Of a stretch of DNA of 5,353 nucleotides, positions 1-5,353 are shown piece after piece. A model generated the notes under the pieces. The model was not told the DNA's origin and did not search any database. It saw nothing but the letters and a program-made list of their open reading frames with translations. The stretch spans positions 1 through 5,353 of the forward strand of contig JAAZDL010000090.1 in the NCBI GenBank assembly GCA_012512795.1, written 5' to 3'. The translations under genes were made by a program, and so were the position numbers. The stretch's first letter is position 1. Each line of letters begins with the position of its first letter. Source of the stretch: Mycoplasmatota bacterium. Lineage in GTDB: Bacteria; Bacillota_I; Bacilli_A; RF39; UBA660.

Positions 1-596
1 AAATCAGATATAGATTGAACACCAAGTCTAAGTACATTATCAACTTCTCTAAATGCTGCATTAAGTGGTGTTGATCTATCTATTACATCTCTTAATCTAT
101 CATTTGGTATTACTACTATTGTATCTACATGTTTTCTAAGTTCATCCAATCCTACAAGAGCATAATCCATTCTTTTCTTACCTTCGAATTTAAAAGGTTT
201 AGTTACAATTGCAACAGTTAAGCAATCTAAGTTTTGTGCTATTTCTGCAATTACAGGAGCAGCCCCAGTACCAGTGCCACCACCTAAACCACAAGTCACG
301 AAAACCATATCTGCTCCTCTTAAAGCATCTTCAATTTCCTCTTTAGATTCAAGTGCAGCTTCACGACCAACTTCAGGTCTTGTTCCAGCTCCTCTTCCTT
401 TAGTAATTGTTTTTCCTAATTGAATCTTATGCTCAGCATGTGAAACATTAAGTACTTGTTGATCAGTATTTGCAACAATAAATTCAACTCCTCTAAGGCC
501 AGAATCTATCATTCTATTCACAGCGTTACATCCGCCACCACCAATACCAATTACTTTAATATCTGCTATTTGATCCATTTCTAGTTTATTATTCAT
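1..596 (-). CDS. ftsZ: Cell division GTPase FtsZ (N-terminal 198 codons; 3' end outside window)
   Basis: Tubulin-like GTPase that polymerises into the cytoplasmic Z-ring and recruits the division machinery. I translated the minus strand from the ATG at 596-594; the frame is open to the window edge, so the C-terminal half is missing. Motifs seen: the T1 loop GIGGGGCNAVNRM (residues 17-29), NTDQQVL (43-49), the tubulin signature GGGTGTG (105-111), the KPFKFEGKKR region (133-142), IPNDRL (163-168) and FREVDNVLR (182-190). Two loops are unusual: GRGAGTRPEVG at 67-77, where most bacteria have GLGAGANPEVG, and TCGLGGGTGTG at 101-111, where TAGMGGGTGTG is usual. The start is supported by AAGGAGTG at 608-601, six bases upstream of the ATG. 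A second ATG six codons in (578-576) lacks such a site. The gene begins 10 bases after the ftsA stop, so the two are surely co-transcribed. The family assignment is certain. Confidence 0.98.
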   Translation of the reverse strand, partial: MNNKLEMDQIADIKVIGIGGGGCNAVNRMIDSGLRGVEFIVANTDQQVLNVSHAEHKIQLGKTITKGRGAGTRPEVGREAALESKEEIEDALRGADMVFVTCGLGGGTGTGAAPVIAEIAQNLDCLTVAIVTKPFKFEGKKRMDYALVGLDELRKHVDTIVVIPNDRLRDVIDRSTPLNAAFREVDNVLRLGVQSISD

Positions 597-600
597 ATTT

Positions 601-608
601 CACTCCTT
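601..608 (-). promoter_or_regulatory. Ribosome binding site of ftsZ, overlapping the ftsA stop codon
   Basis: Read on the minus strand, AAGGAGTG lies six bases upstream of the ftsZ ATG. Its first two bases are the last two of the ftsA TAA stop (609-607). A ribosome ending on ftsA therefore covers the ftsZ initiation site, which suggests translational coupling and fixes the ftsZ start at 596. Confidence 0.8.
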
Positions 609-1842
609 AATTATTGAAAAAATATCCATATATTTTTCCGAGTATTGTACTACTATTTATTTTCTTATTAGACAGTAATTCTTGCTGTAAGCTCTCATCA
701 ACTGTATATGCAAGTTTATTTCTAAATGATAATTTACTATGGTAGTATTTGATTAAACCAAGAGCACTAGAATACTTATTATGCCTACATCCTAATTCTT
801 TTACTTTAAAAGTATTTAATTCTTTACCAAACACTTCTTCAACAACTAAGTTAAAATCATTAACTTCAGTAGCTCCACCTGTAATAATTATATAACTAAT
901 TTCAAGTTTTGTTAAGATATTTATTTGTTTTTTAGATAAATCTAGTATTTCTTTTATTCTAGAGTATATTATCTCACTTATCTCATACTGATTTATTTTA
1001 ATATCTTCATTGCTATTTGTCAATACATCTTCACTCCATGATGTAGATGCATTACGTCTACTAGCTAGAGCAAACTTCTCTTTTAAGTTTCTAGCATTCT
1101 TTCTATTTATATCATATATGTAGCAAATATCTCTATCAATACTCTTACCACCTATTTCAATATTTTCAGTTTCTATTAAAATACCTTTTTTAAATATACT
1201 TACTTCTGTCTTCTCACTACCAATGTTTATAACTGCAGTATTTTTTTTATCAAACTCATCAGTTTTAAATTCATAATAATCAGCTACACTACCAAAGTTT
1301 ATATCTACTATGTTAACACCAATACTTTCAAGAATAGATGCCGCAGCATATACATTCTTTTTTGGTGCTAAACTTAAAACTGCTTTACATTTAAGTTTAG
1401 TAGTATTCATACCTTTTGGATCTTTTACTTTTTTATTATCATCTATTATAAATTCCACTGGCATTATTGAAACTAATTCTTTATTGTTAGGTACTTTATT
1501 ATATACACATCCTTGAAGAACTCTTACAATATCAATTCCTTGAACTATTCCATTTTCGTTAGTTATTGTACTTTCTCCTTCAGATATTATAAATTCTGCA
1601 TAATAAGATGGTACAGTTAACACAACGTTATTAATTTTTATATTTAACATCTCTTCACATCTTGAGAATACTTCTTTTAAAGATATTAATGTCTCTTCAG
1701 GACTAACGATTATTCCTTTCTTAACTCCTTTAGACTTAACTTCAGATACAGCAAGAACATGAACTTCGTTTTTATATACTTCGCCAACTATTAATTTTAC
1801 AGTAGATGAACCAATATCTAAACTCGAGATGATTTCTTTCAT
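607..1842 (-). CDS. ftsA: Cell division protein FtsA (actin-like Z-ring membrane anchor)
   Basis: FtsA is an actin-family ATPase that tethers FtsZ filaments to the inner face of the membrane and recruits later division proteins. The 411-residue length is normal. The phosphate-1 motif SLDIGSSTVKLIVGE is at residues 7-21. The FtsA-specific 1C subdomain spans about 84-162 and includes MPVEFIIDD (127-135) and DPKGM (141-145). A divergent phosphate-2 motif, INIGSEKTEVSIF, is at 205-217. The adenosine motif IIITGGATEVNDF is at 318-330. The last residues, from about 394 (INSSTILGKIYGYFF), form a plausible amphipathic membrane-targeting helix after a linker, as expected for FtsA and not for MreB or DnaK. 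The ATG at 1842 follows a full AAGGAGG Shine-Dalgarno at 1854-1848. The gene lies 58 bases after an unknown anchored protein and 10 bases before ftsZ. The N-for-D change and loss of the glycine run in phosphate-2 are odd, but the identity is clear. Confidence 0.95.
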   Translation of the reverse strand: MKEIISSLDIGSSTVKLIVGEVYKNEVHVLAVSEVKSKGVKKGIIVSPEETLISLKEVFSRCEEMLNIKINNVVLTVPSYYAEFIISEGESTITNENGIVQGIDIVRVLQGCVYNKVPNNKELVSIMPVEFIIDDNKKVKDPKGMNTTKLKCKAVLSLAPKKNVYAAASILESIGVNIVDINFGSVADYYEFKTDEFDKKNTAVINIGSEKTEVSIFKKGILIETENIEIGGKSIDRDICYIYDINRKNARNLKEKFALASRRNASTSWSEDVLTNSNEDIKINQYEISEIIYSRIKEILDLSKKQINILTKLEISYIIITGGATEVNDFNLVVEEVFGKELNTFKVKELGCRHNKYSSALGLIKYYHSKLSFRNKLAYTVDESLQQELLSNKKINSSTILGKIYGYFFNN

Positions 1843-1868
1843 GCTTGCCTCCTTATAATCTATAAAAT

Positions 1869-1897
1869 ATTATATCAAATTTTTTTATCTTTTTAAA
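1869..1897 (-). promoter_or_regulatory. Candidate sigma-A promoter for ftsA-ftsZ
   Basis: On the minus strand a perfect -10 box TATAAT (1874-1869) is preceded by a 17-base spacer and a weak -35, TTTAAA (1897-1892), which matches TTGACA at four of six positions. Transcription would begin near 1862 and leave a leader of about 20 bases holding the AAGGAGG ftsA ribosome site. There is no terminator between the upstream gene and ftsA, so this would add to transcription from further up. In AT-rich intergenic DNA a chance TATAAT is common, so this is tentative. Confidence 0.4.
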
Positions 1898-1900
1898 GAA

Positions 1901-2404
1901 TTACTTATCTTTTTCATTAATAATGAACTTAATAGTAAAATTATAATATGGTTCTACATCATTTTTTTGAGGTGAGTATGTAACTTTAATATTAACTTTT
2001 CTAGCTCCTCCACCAATTAACACAGTTTCTTTATTTAATAATACTTCAATATTAACTTTTGTTTTATCAATATTAGAATCAAAATCTACTATATAATAAT
2101 CATCAATTGATGCATCAATGTTTCCAATATTTGTTAAATCAACACTGAAAGTCTTAGTTTGTTTAAACTCAGTTAAGTCAGGAATAAAAACTGATATAGT
2201 GTTTTCTTCGTTATTTGTCTTTATATAAGATGATGTTTCAAAATCAATTGATACATTAGAAAATAATATATCATAATATCTATCTTTTATAGTACTGGTC
2301 CCTTGATTATCAAAATTATTAAATAAATAAGATGCAGTTAAAACAAAAACAATACCTATAGAAGTTAAAACAATTAAAGAATACATAATCCTTTCTTTTT
2401 TCAT
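1901..2404 (-). CDS. Unrecognised membrane-anchored extracytoplasmic beta-rich protein upstream of ftsA
   Basis: I cannot name this 167-residue protein. A short basic N-terminus (MKKER) is followed by one hydrophobic segment at about 7-28, which could be a membrane anchor or an uncleaved signal; the rest is polar and predicted outside the cell. The body reads as alternating beta strands. The segment FSVDLTNIGNIDASIDD (86-102) and the later GGGARKVNIKVTYSP (131-145) recall the beta-sandwich pattern of TasA/CalY-type and other Ig-like secreted proteins (F-x-V-x-L-x-N-x-G, then G-x-x-x-x-V-x-I-x-V). This is resemblance by eye, not a family match. It has no cysteine and no sortase motif. The place in front of ftsA is where divIB/ftsQ often sits, but it is shorter than that family and I see no POTRA-like section. 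The ATG at 2404 follows AGGTGA at 2416-2411. A division-related role is inferred from position only. Confidence 0.85.
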   Translation of the reverse strand: MKKERIMYSLIVLTSIGIVFVLTASYLFNNFDNQGTSTIKDRYYDILFSNVSIDFETSSYIKTNNEENTISVFIPDLTEFKQTKTFSVDLTNIGNIDASIDDYYIVDFDSNIDKTKVNIEVLLNKETVLIGGGARKVNIKVTYSPQKNDVEPYYNFTIKFIINEKDK

Positions 2405-2470
2405 ATATAATCACCTATGTTAAATATATCATAAATACTCAAAAAAAGCATTAATTTAACACTATAATAC
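2405..2470 (-). promoter_or_regulatory. Probable promoter region for the unknown gene-ftsA-ftsZ unit
   Basis: The space between the cdaR terminator and the next start codon must hold a promoter if the terminator is efficient. On the minus strand two overlapping -10-like hexamers are visible, TATGAT (2433-2428) and TATATT (2428-2423), but neither has a convincing -35 at normal spacing. The ribosome site AGGTGA is at 2416-2411. The exact promoter is therefore uncertain. Confidence 0.3.
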
Positions 2471-2498
2471 ATAAAAAGAAACTCTTATATGAGTTTCT
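2471..2498 (-). terminator. Intrinsic terminator after cdaR
   Basis: On the minus strand AGAAACTC (2498-2491) and GAGTTTCT (2484-2477) form a perfect 8-bp stem with a six-base loop ATATAA, followed by four more T, A, T. The stem starts inside the cdaR stop codon (TAG, 2499-2497). On the plus strand a run of seven T (2500-2506) also follows the stem, after a single A, so the structure could work both ways. It separates the cdaA-cdaR operon from the ftsA-ftsZ genes. Confidence 0.85.
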
Positions 2499-3870
2499 AT
2501 TTTTTTGTAATAACAACAGTTATTTTAGTAGTTCTCGATGAATAACTAAGTTTTAAATCTTTACCAGTTACCATAACAGGTACTTCAAAAGTTCCTACTC
2601 CTAAATCAGACAAATCAACATAAGCCTTTATATCAGTATTTTCAAGTTTGTTTAATACTGTAGATACTCCTTTTACTAGTACATTAACTTTAGTATCCGC
2701 AGCTTTACTTGCTAAAGCTTTATATTTTGTTGTATCAAGATTTTCAAATTCTATCGGGATGTTTGCAAATTCTTTAGATGTTTCACTTTCCATTTTAACT
2801 TTAATTGTTACAGCTGTACTAGACATAGATCTAATTCCATTTGGTTTAACTATCGTTTCTTGATATGTTTTATCACCACTTAATCCATTTACATCTATTT
2901 CAACTTCTATTTTATCAATTGCACTTAAAACTAATTCATCACCATATAGAGTTACTTTAGATACATTAGAAGTAATAGAACTAATAGCACTTCCACTAGC
3001 AACTATTCCAATTGGTACTATTTCAACAGGAACTACTTTGCTTGGACTTGTTACAACGACAGTAGCCGTTACAGTTCCAGGAACTATTTCTATATCGCTT
3101 ATTTCAGTTCCCTTTTCATCGTAGGCTACAAGTTTAACGTTATCAAGTGTATAAGTTCCAGCAGCAGTTGTATTAAGAGCATTAACATCAACTATAGCTT
3201 TTACACTAGCTACTTTAGAAAGTTTTTCTTTATACGATTTAATAATAACTTCATCTCTATCAAGTTTAACAGAACTAATTACTAACGTACTATTTAATTT
3301 ATCAGTATTTAAAATATCTGTAGTGAGCGTTCTTGACTCACTTACTTTAGGATAAATAACCAATGTTACTCTTGAAGGATCAAGTTTATAATCAAGTGTA
3401 TTTATAGGATTATTATATTTAAGATTTACTTTATGAGTCCCTTCAGACAAGCCAGTTAAATCAAGTGTAAGTTTATGATCACCAAGTTGTTCAGCAAGGT
3501 ATAAATCACTCTTTCTTCCCATAAGAACAATATCTGCTGCACTAGGTATTCCTTCAACAACATAAGCTTCCTCGTTATACTCAGCTACTACAGATTGATT
3601 TGTTAAAACAATAGCTTCAGTTTCAGTTAAATTTATTATTTTTCTATCAACTGCAACAAAAGTAGCAAATGCAAATAACAAAGATACATATATTAGAGTA
3701 TTTGAATTATTAATAAATTTATCAAACCCTCCACCTTTACTACTTAATTTATCATTTAGAAAAAACGCAAGTTTACTAAAAGGTGTAATTATAATAATAT
3801 CAATAACTTTATAAATACCTTTAAATATAATTTTAAAAAAACCGAGAATCTTATTTAGTATCTTCTTCAT
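2497..3870 (-). CDS. cdaR: CdaR (YbbR-repeat), extracytoplasmic regulator of diadenylate cyclase CdaA
   Basis: CdaR (YbbR) proteins are anchored by a membrane segment, carry several YbbR repeats outside the cell, and bind and modulate CdaA. With the start at 3870 the protein has 457 residues. The usual family opening, FDKFINN followed by a membrane helix ending FAFATFVAVD, falls at 49-75. About four beta-rich YbbR-like repeats follow (roughly 86-175, 178-274, 277-360 and 363-456); repeats end in strands such as RVTLVIYPKV (167-176) and KITVVITKK (449-457). Ahead of FDKF there is an extra, partly hydrophobic stretch of about 48 residues. Starts at 3909 and 3900 are also in frame but overlap cdaA by 59 and 50 bases. 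I chose 3870 (MKKILNKILG) because it leaves only a 20-base overlap and gives a basic N-terminus. No start has a strong Shine-Dalgarno, so translation is probably coupled to cdaA. A terminator overlaps the stop codon. Identity is well supported; the exact start is not. Confidence 0.92.
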   Translation of the reverse strand: MKKILNKILGFFKIIFKGIYKVIDIIIITPFSKLAFFLNDKLSSKGGGFDKFINNSNTLIYVSLLFAFATFVAVDRKIINLTETEAIVLTNQSVVAEYNEEAYVVEGIPSAADIVLMGRKSDLYLAEQLGDHKLTLDLTGLSEGTHKVNLKYNNPINTLDYKLDPSRVTLVIYPKVSESRTLTTDILNTDKLNSTLVISSVKLDRDEVIIKSYKEKLSKVASVKAIVDVNALNTTAAGTYTLDNVKLVAYDEKGTEISDIEIVPGTVTATVVVTSPSKVVPVEIVPIGIVASGSAISSITSNVSKVTLYGDELVLSAIDKIEVEIDVNGLSGDKTYQETIVKPNGIRSMSSTAVTIKVKMESETSKEFANIPIEFENLDTTKYKALASKAADTKVNVLVKGVSTVLNKLENTDIKAYVDLSDLGVGTFEVPVMVTGKDLKLSYSSRTTKITVVITKK

Positions 3871-4690
3871 GTTCTTCACTCTCACTTTCAATTGAATCAT
3901 CTGCTTCATAGAATGTTTCTTTCTTAGGTTGCAATTCCTCTAATAACATCATTCTAGCATCATCTATAGATAAATTATAATTTAAAGTACTTTGTATTGC
4001 GATAGAAACACGACCAGTTTCCTCACTAACTATAATAGAAATACAGTCTGTTGTTTCACTTATTCCTAAAGCAGCTCTATGTCTTGTACCAAGTCTTTTT
4101 GATAATGTTGGGTTAGTACTTGTTGGAAATACTGCACCAGCACAAGTTATCTTATCACCTTGTATAACAACTCCTCCATCATGCAATGGATTATTTGGCC
4201 AGAATATTGATATTAATAACTCACTACTAATATCTGCATATATCTTATTAGCCGGATCAATATATTGACTTAAACTATAATCTCTTTCAATAATCATTAA
4301 AGCTCCAATTTTATTTTTCTTTAAATACTCTATAGCGTTTATTATTTCATAGACTAATTTTTCTCTTTCATCTACTGTAAGAATTTTATGCCTTCCTAAT
4401 AATTGACTACGCCCTATACTTTCTAAAACATTTCTAATTTCAGGTTGAAATATTATTATTAAAGCAAGAGGACCCCAAGAGATAACGTATTCAAGTATTA
4501 TCCCTACTGTATTAAGGCTTAATAAATCACTCATTATTTTAAGCAGTACTATTATTACTACTCCTTTAAAAATTAAAGTTAATTTAAAATTATTTCTTGA
4601 ATATTTTAATATTTGATAAAACAAATACCATACAATGGCAATGTCTAATATCTTTGTTGCTATTGAAAAAATTGATGAATATAATATCAT
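3851..4690 (-). CDS. cdaA: Membrane-bound diadenylate cyclase CdaA (c-di-AMP synthase)
   Basis: CdaA condenses two ATP into cyclic di-AMP, the messenger that controls potassium and osmolyte uptake and wall homeostasis in Firmicutes. The 279 residues fit the family. Three membrane helices lie at about 8-28, 36-56 and 61-81, followed by FQPEIRNVLESIGR (81-94) leading into the DAC (DisA_N) domain, about 95-255. The ATP-binding RHR motif is present in GTRHRAALGISE (201-212), followed by IVSEETGRVSIAI (220-232). The catalytic motif reads LHDGG (169-173), where the family consensus is DGA; the catalytic aspartate (D171) is kept. The last 18 residues are very acidic. The ATG at 4690 follows AAGGAGA at 4704-4698. 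The gene overlaps cdaR by 20 bases, the standard cdaA-cdaR pairing, but glmM does not follow. A promoter lies just upstream, and no c-di-AMP riboswitch fits in the short leader. Confidence 0.97.
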   Translation of the reverse strand: MILYSSIFSIATKILDIAIVWYLFYQILKYSRNNFKLTLIFKGVVIIVLLKIMSDLLSLNTVGIILEYVISWGPLALIIIFQPEIRNVLESIGRSQLLGRHKILTVDEREKLVYEIINAIEYLKKNKIGALMIIERDYSLSQYIDPANKIYADISSELLISIFWPNNPLHDGGVVIQGDKITCAGAVFPTSTNPTLSKRLGTRHRAALGISETTDCISIIVSEETGRVSIAIQSTLNYNLSIDDARMMLLEELQPKKETFYEADDSIESESEEHEEDTK

Positions 4691-4713
4691 TTTATTGTCT
4701 CCTTATTTATTAT

Positions 4714-4742
4714 ATTATACACTAGTTTATTACTAATTTCTA
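4714..4742 (-). promoter_or_regulatory. Candidate sigma-A promoter of cdaA-cdaR
   Basis: On the minus strand a perfect TATAAT -10 (4719-4714) lies 17 bases downstream of TAGAAA (4742-4737), a -35 matching TTGACA at four of six positions. Transcription would start near 4707, leaving a leader of about 17 bases with the AAGGAGA ribosome site. It sits directly after the terminator of the preceding gene, where a promoter is needed. Confidence 0.55.
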
Positions 4743-4774
4743 TATTTAAAATACAATTTACGGTAATTGACAAT

Positions 4775-4797
4775 AAAAAAAGACAATTTATATTGTC
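4775..4797 (-). terminator. Intrinsic terminator after the membrane-protein gene
   Basis: On the minus strand GACAAT (4797-4792) and ATTGTC (4787-4782) pair around a four-base loop ATAA and are followed at once by seven T (4781-4775). The stem begins inside the TGA stop codon of the upstream gene (4798-4796). The 6-bp stem is short and AT-rich, so efficiency may be moderate. Confidence 0.75.
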
Positions 4798-5353
4798 ATT
4801 TTTTAACTTCTTTTTTTGCTTTAGGTTTTGCCTTTGGCGTAGCCTTAGCAACAGCCTTCTTTTCTTTATCTTTTACTTCTTCTTTTTTTACTTGTGGTTT
4901 TTTAGGTTTTACTTCTTTTAATTTAATTTCTTTCTTTTCAGTAACTTCTTCATCTTCAAGCAAGTTCACTAAATAAGCCTCTACTTTAGGACTTTTCATA
5001 ACTATCATTAATAAAGGTTCAAGTAAACTTATTAAACCAAATGTCATAAAATAATAACCAAGAACTAAAGATTGAAAAATATTGTTTTGATAAAGATTAA
5101 ATATAATTAAAAGACCGAGTAATGCAGCTAGTATAGTTATAGCAAGTTTTGTATATACATTTATATCTTTCATTTCTAATAATCTTTTTGTGTGATATCC
5201 TTTATTTAGAACATTTGCAATTGAATAAATAAGCACAGCATTTCCTAAAATAAATCCACTTTCAGGATATGATAAATTAACAATAACAAAAGATCCTACT
5301 ATTACATTAATTAATCCAAATAATAAAAACTCATAATTGTTAGGCCTTCTATT
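4796..5353 (-). CDS. Multi-pass membrane protein with lysine-rich tail, DUF308/HdeD-like (5' end outside window)
   Basis: Reading the minus strand from the window edge (5353) gives 185 codons with no stop before TGA at 4798-4796. A GTG at 5236 could be read as a start, but the frame is open upstream, contains no ATG, and encodes more hydrophobic sequence, so the true start lies outside. Counting from the edge, four membrane segments appear at about 9-26, 33-49, 69-88 and 96-119. The paired arrangement (two hydrophobic hairpins with glycines, short loops and a basic stretch KGYHTKR between them) resembles DUF308/HdeD-type proteins, by eye only. From about 133 the protein becomes a soluble, charged, probably cytoplasmic tail: first mixed Glu/Lys, then Ala/Pro/Lys-rich (KKAVAKATPKAKPKAKK, 165-181), like histone H1 tails. 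Its function is unknown. A terminator overlaps the stop, so it is likely transcribed separately from cdaA. Confidence 0.8.
   Translation of the reverse strand, partial: NRRPNNYEFLLFGLINVIVGSFVIVNLSYPESGFILGNAVLIYSIANVLNKGYHTKRLLEMKDINVYTKLAITILAALLGLLIIFNLYQNNIFQSLVLGYYFMTFGLISLLEPLLMIVMKSPKVEAYLVNLLEDEEVTEKKEIKLKEVKPKKPQVKKEEVKDKEKKAVAKATPKAKPKAKKEVKK

Noticed and set aside
1310..1516. Open frame on the plus strand inside ftsA
   Set aside because: It is antisense to a well-conserved gene, has no ribosome site or recognisable product, and is explained by the codon bias of ftsA.
1876..1903. T-rich stretch before ftsA as a terminator
   Set aside because: The only inverted repeat (TCTTT/AAAGA) has a two-base loop and no stable stem, so co-transcription into ftsA remains likely.
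2648..2863. Open frame on the plus strand inside cdaR
   Set aside because: Antisense to clear YbbR-repeat coding sequence, with no independent support.
4691..4795. Possible c-di-AMP riboswitch in front of cdaA
   Set aside because: The intergenic space is about 105 bases, AT-rich, and taken up by a terminator and a promoter; it is too short and lacks the conserved blocks of the ydaO/yuaA class.
4769..4797. Repeated ATTGTC units as an attenuator with alternative hairpins
   Set aside because: ATTGTC occurs twice after GACAAT, but the second pairing would need a long T-rich loop and is much weaker than the simple terminator. No leader peptide or ligand-binding fold is visible.
4796..4798. TGA read as tryptophan (Mycoplasma code)
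   Set aside because: TGG is used for conserved tryptophans in CdaA and FtsA, and this TGA sits at the base of a terminator, so it is a normal stop.
4767..4976. Open frame on the plus strand with a Phe/Ser/Gly-rich product
   Set aside because: It is the reverse of the lysine/alanine-rich tail of the minus-strand membrane protein; the odd composition comes from that low-complexity sequence.
4796..5236. Complete gene starting at GTG 5236
   Set aside because: The frame continues open with hydrophobic coding sequence to the window edge, and no ribosome site precedes the GTG.

Overview
This window is a compact, strongly AT-rich stretch of bacterial chromosome. All six genes lie on the minus strand, so transcription runs from high to low coordinates. 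Tryptophan is encoded by TGG, and one gene ends in TGA directly at a terminator hairpin, so the standard bacterial code applies and not the Mycoplasma code. Clear Shine-Dalgarno sites (AAGGAGG, AAGGAGT, AAGGAGA), the CdaA-CdaR pair and the style of FtsA and FtsZ point to a low-GC Firmicutes/Bacilli lineage, possibly an uncultured group related to the Mollicutes or Erysipelotrichia. The lineage is inferred from these traits and was not tested.

Layout in order of transcription. (1) 5353-4796: the 3' part of a multi-pass membrane protein (DUF308/HdeD-like by eye) with a long lysine/alanine/proline-rich tail, ending in an intrinsic terminator. (2) 4742-2471: a two-gene operon with its own promoter, cdaA (membrane diadenylate cyclase) followed by overlapping cdaR (YbbR-repeat regulator), closed by a second intrinsic terminator. 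(3) 2470-1: an unrecognised small membrane-anchored extracytoplasmic protein, then ftsA, then the first 198 codons of ftsZ, which runs off the window. A second candidate promoter sits just upstream of ftsA.

The genes link two cell-envelope themes. CdaA makes c-di-AMP, which controls osmotic balance and wall homeostasis, and CdaR modulates it from outside the membrane. FtsZ forms the division ring and FtsA anchors it to the membrane. Many Firmicutes have divIB/ftsQ and murein genes in front of ftsA; here there is a short beta-rich anchored protein. The glmM gene that often follows cdaR is absent.

Most of the window is recognisable core biology, and I see no phage, mobile element, CRISPR array, tRNA or rRNA. 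The points most worth a second look are the unknown gene upstream of ftsA, the DGG (not DGA) catalytic motif in CdaA, the extended N-terminus of CdaR, the opposite charge of the CdaA tail and the neighbouring membrane protein's tail, and a 10-bp inverted repeat that could hide the cdaA start in read-through transcripts. No stretch over 300 bases lacks a gene.
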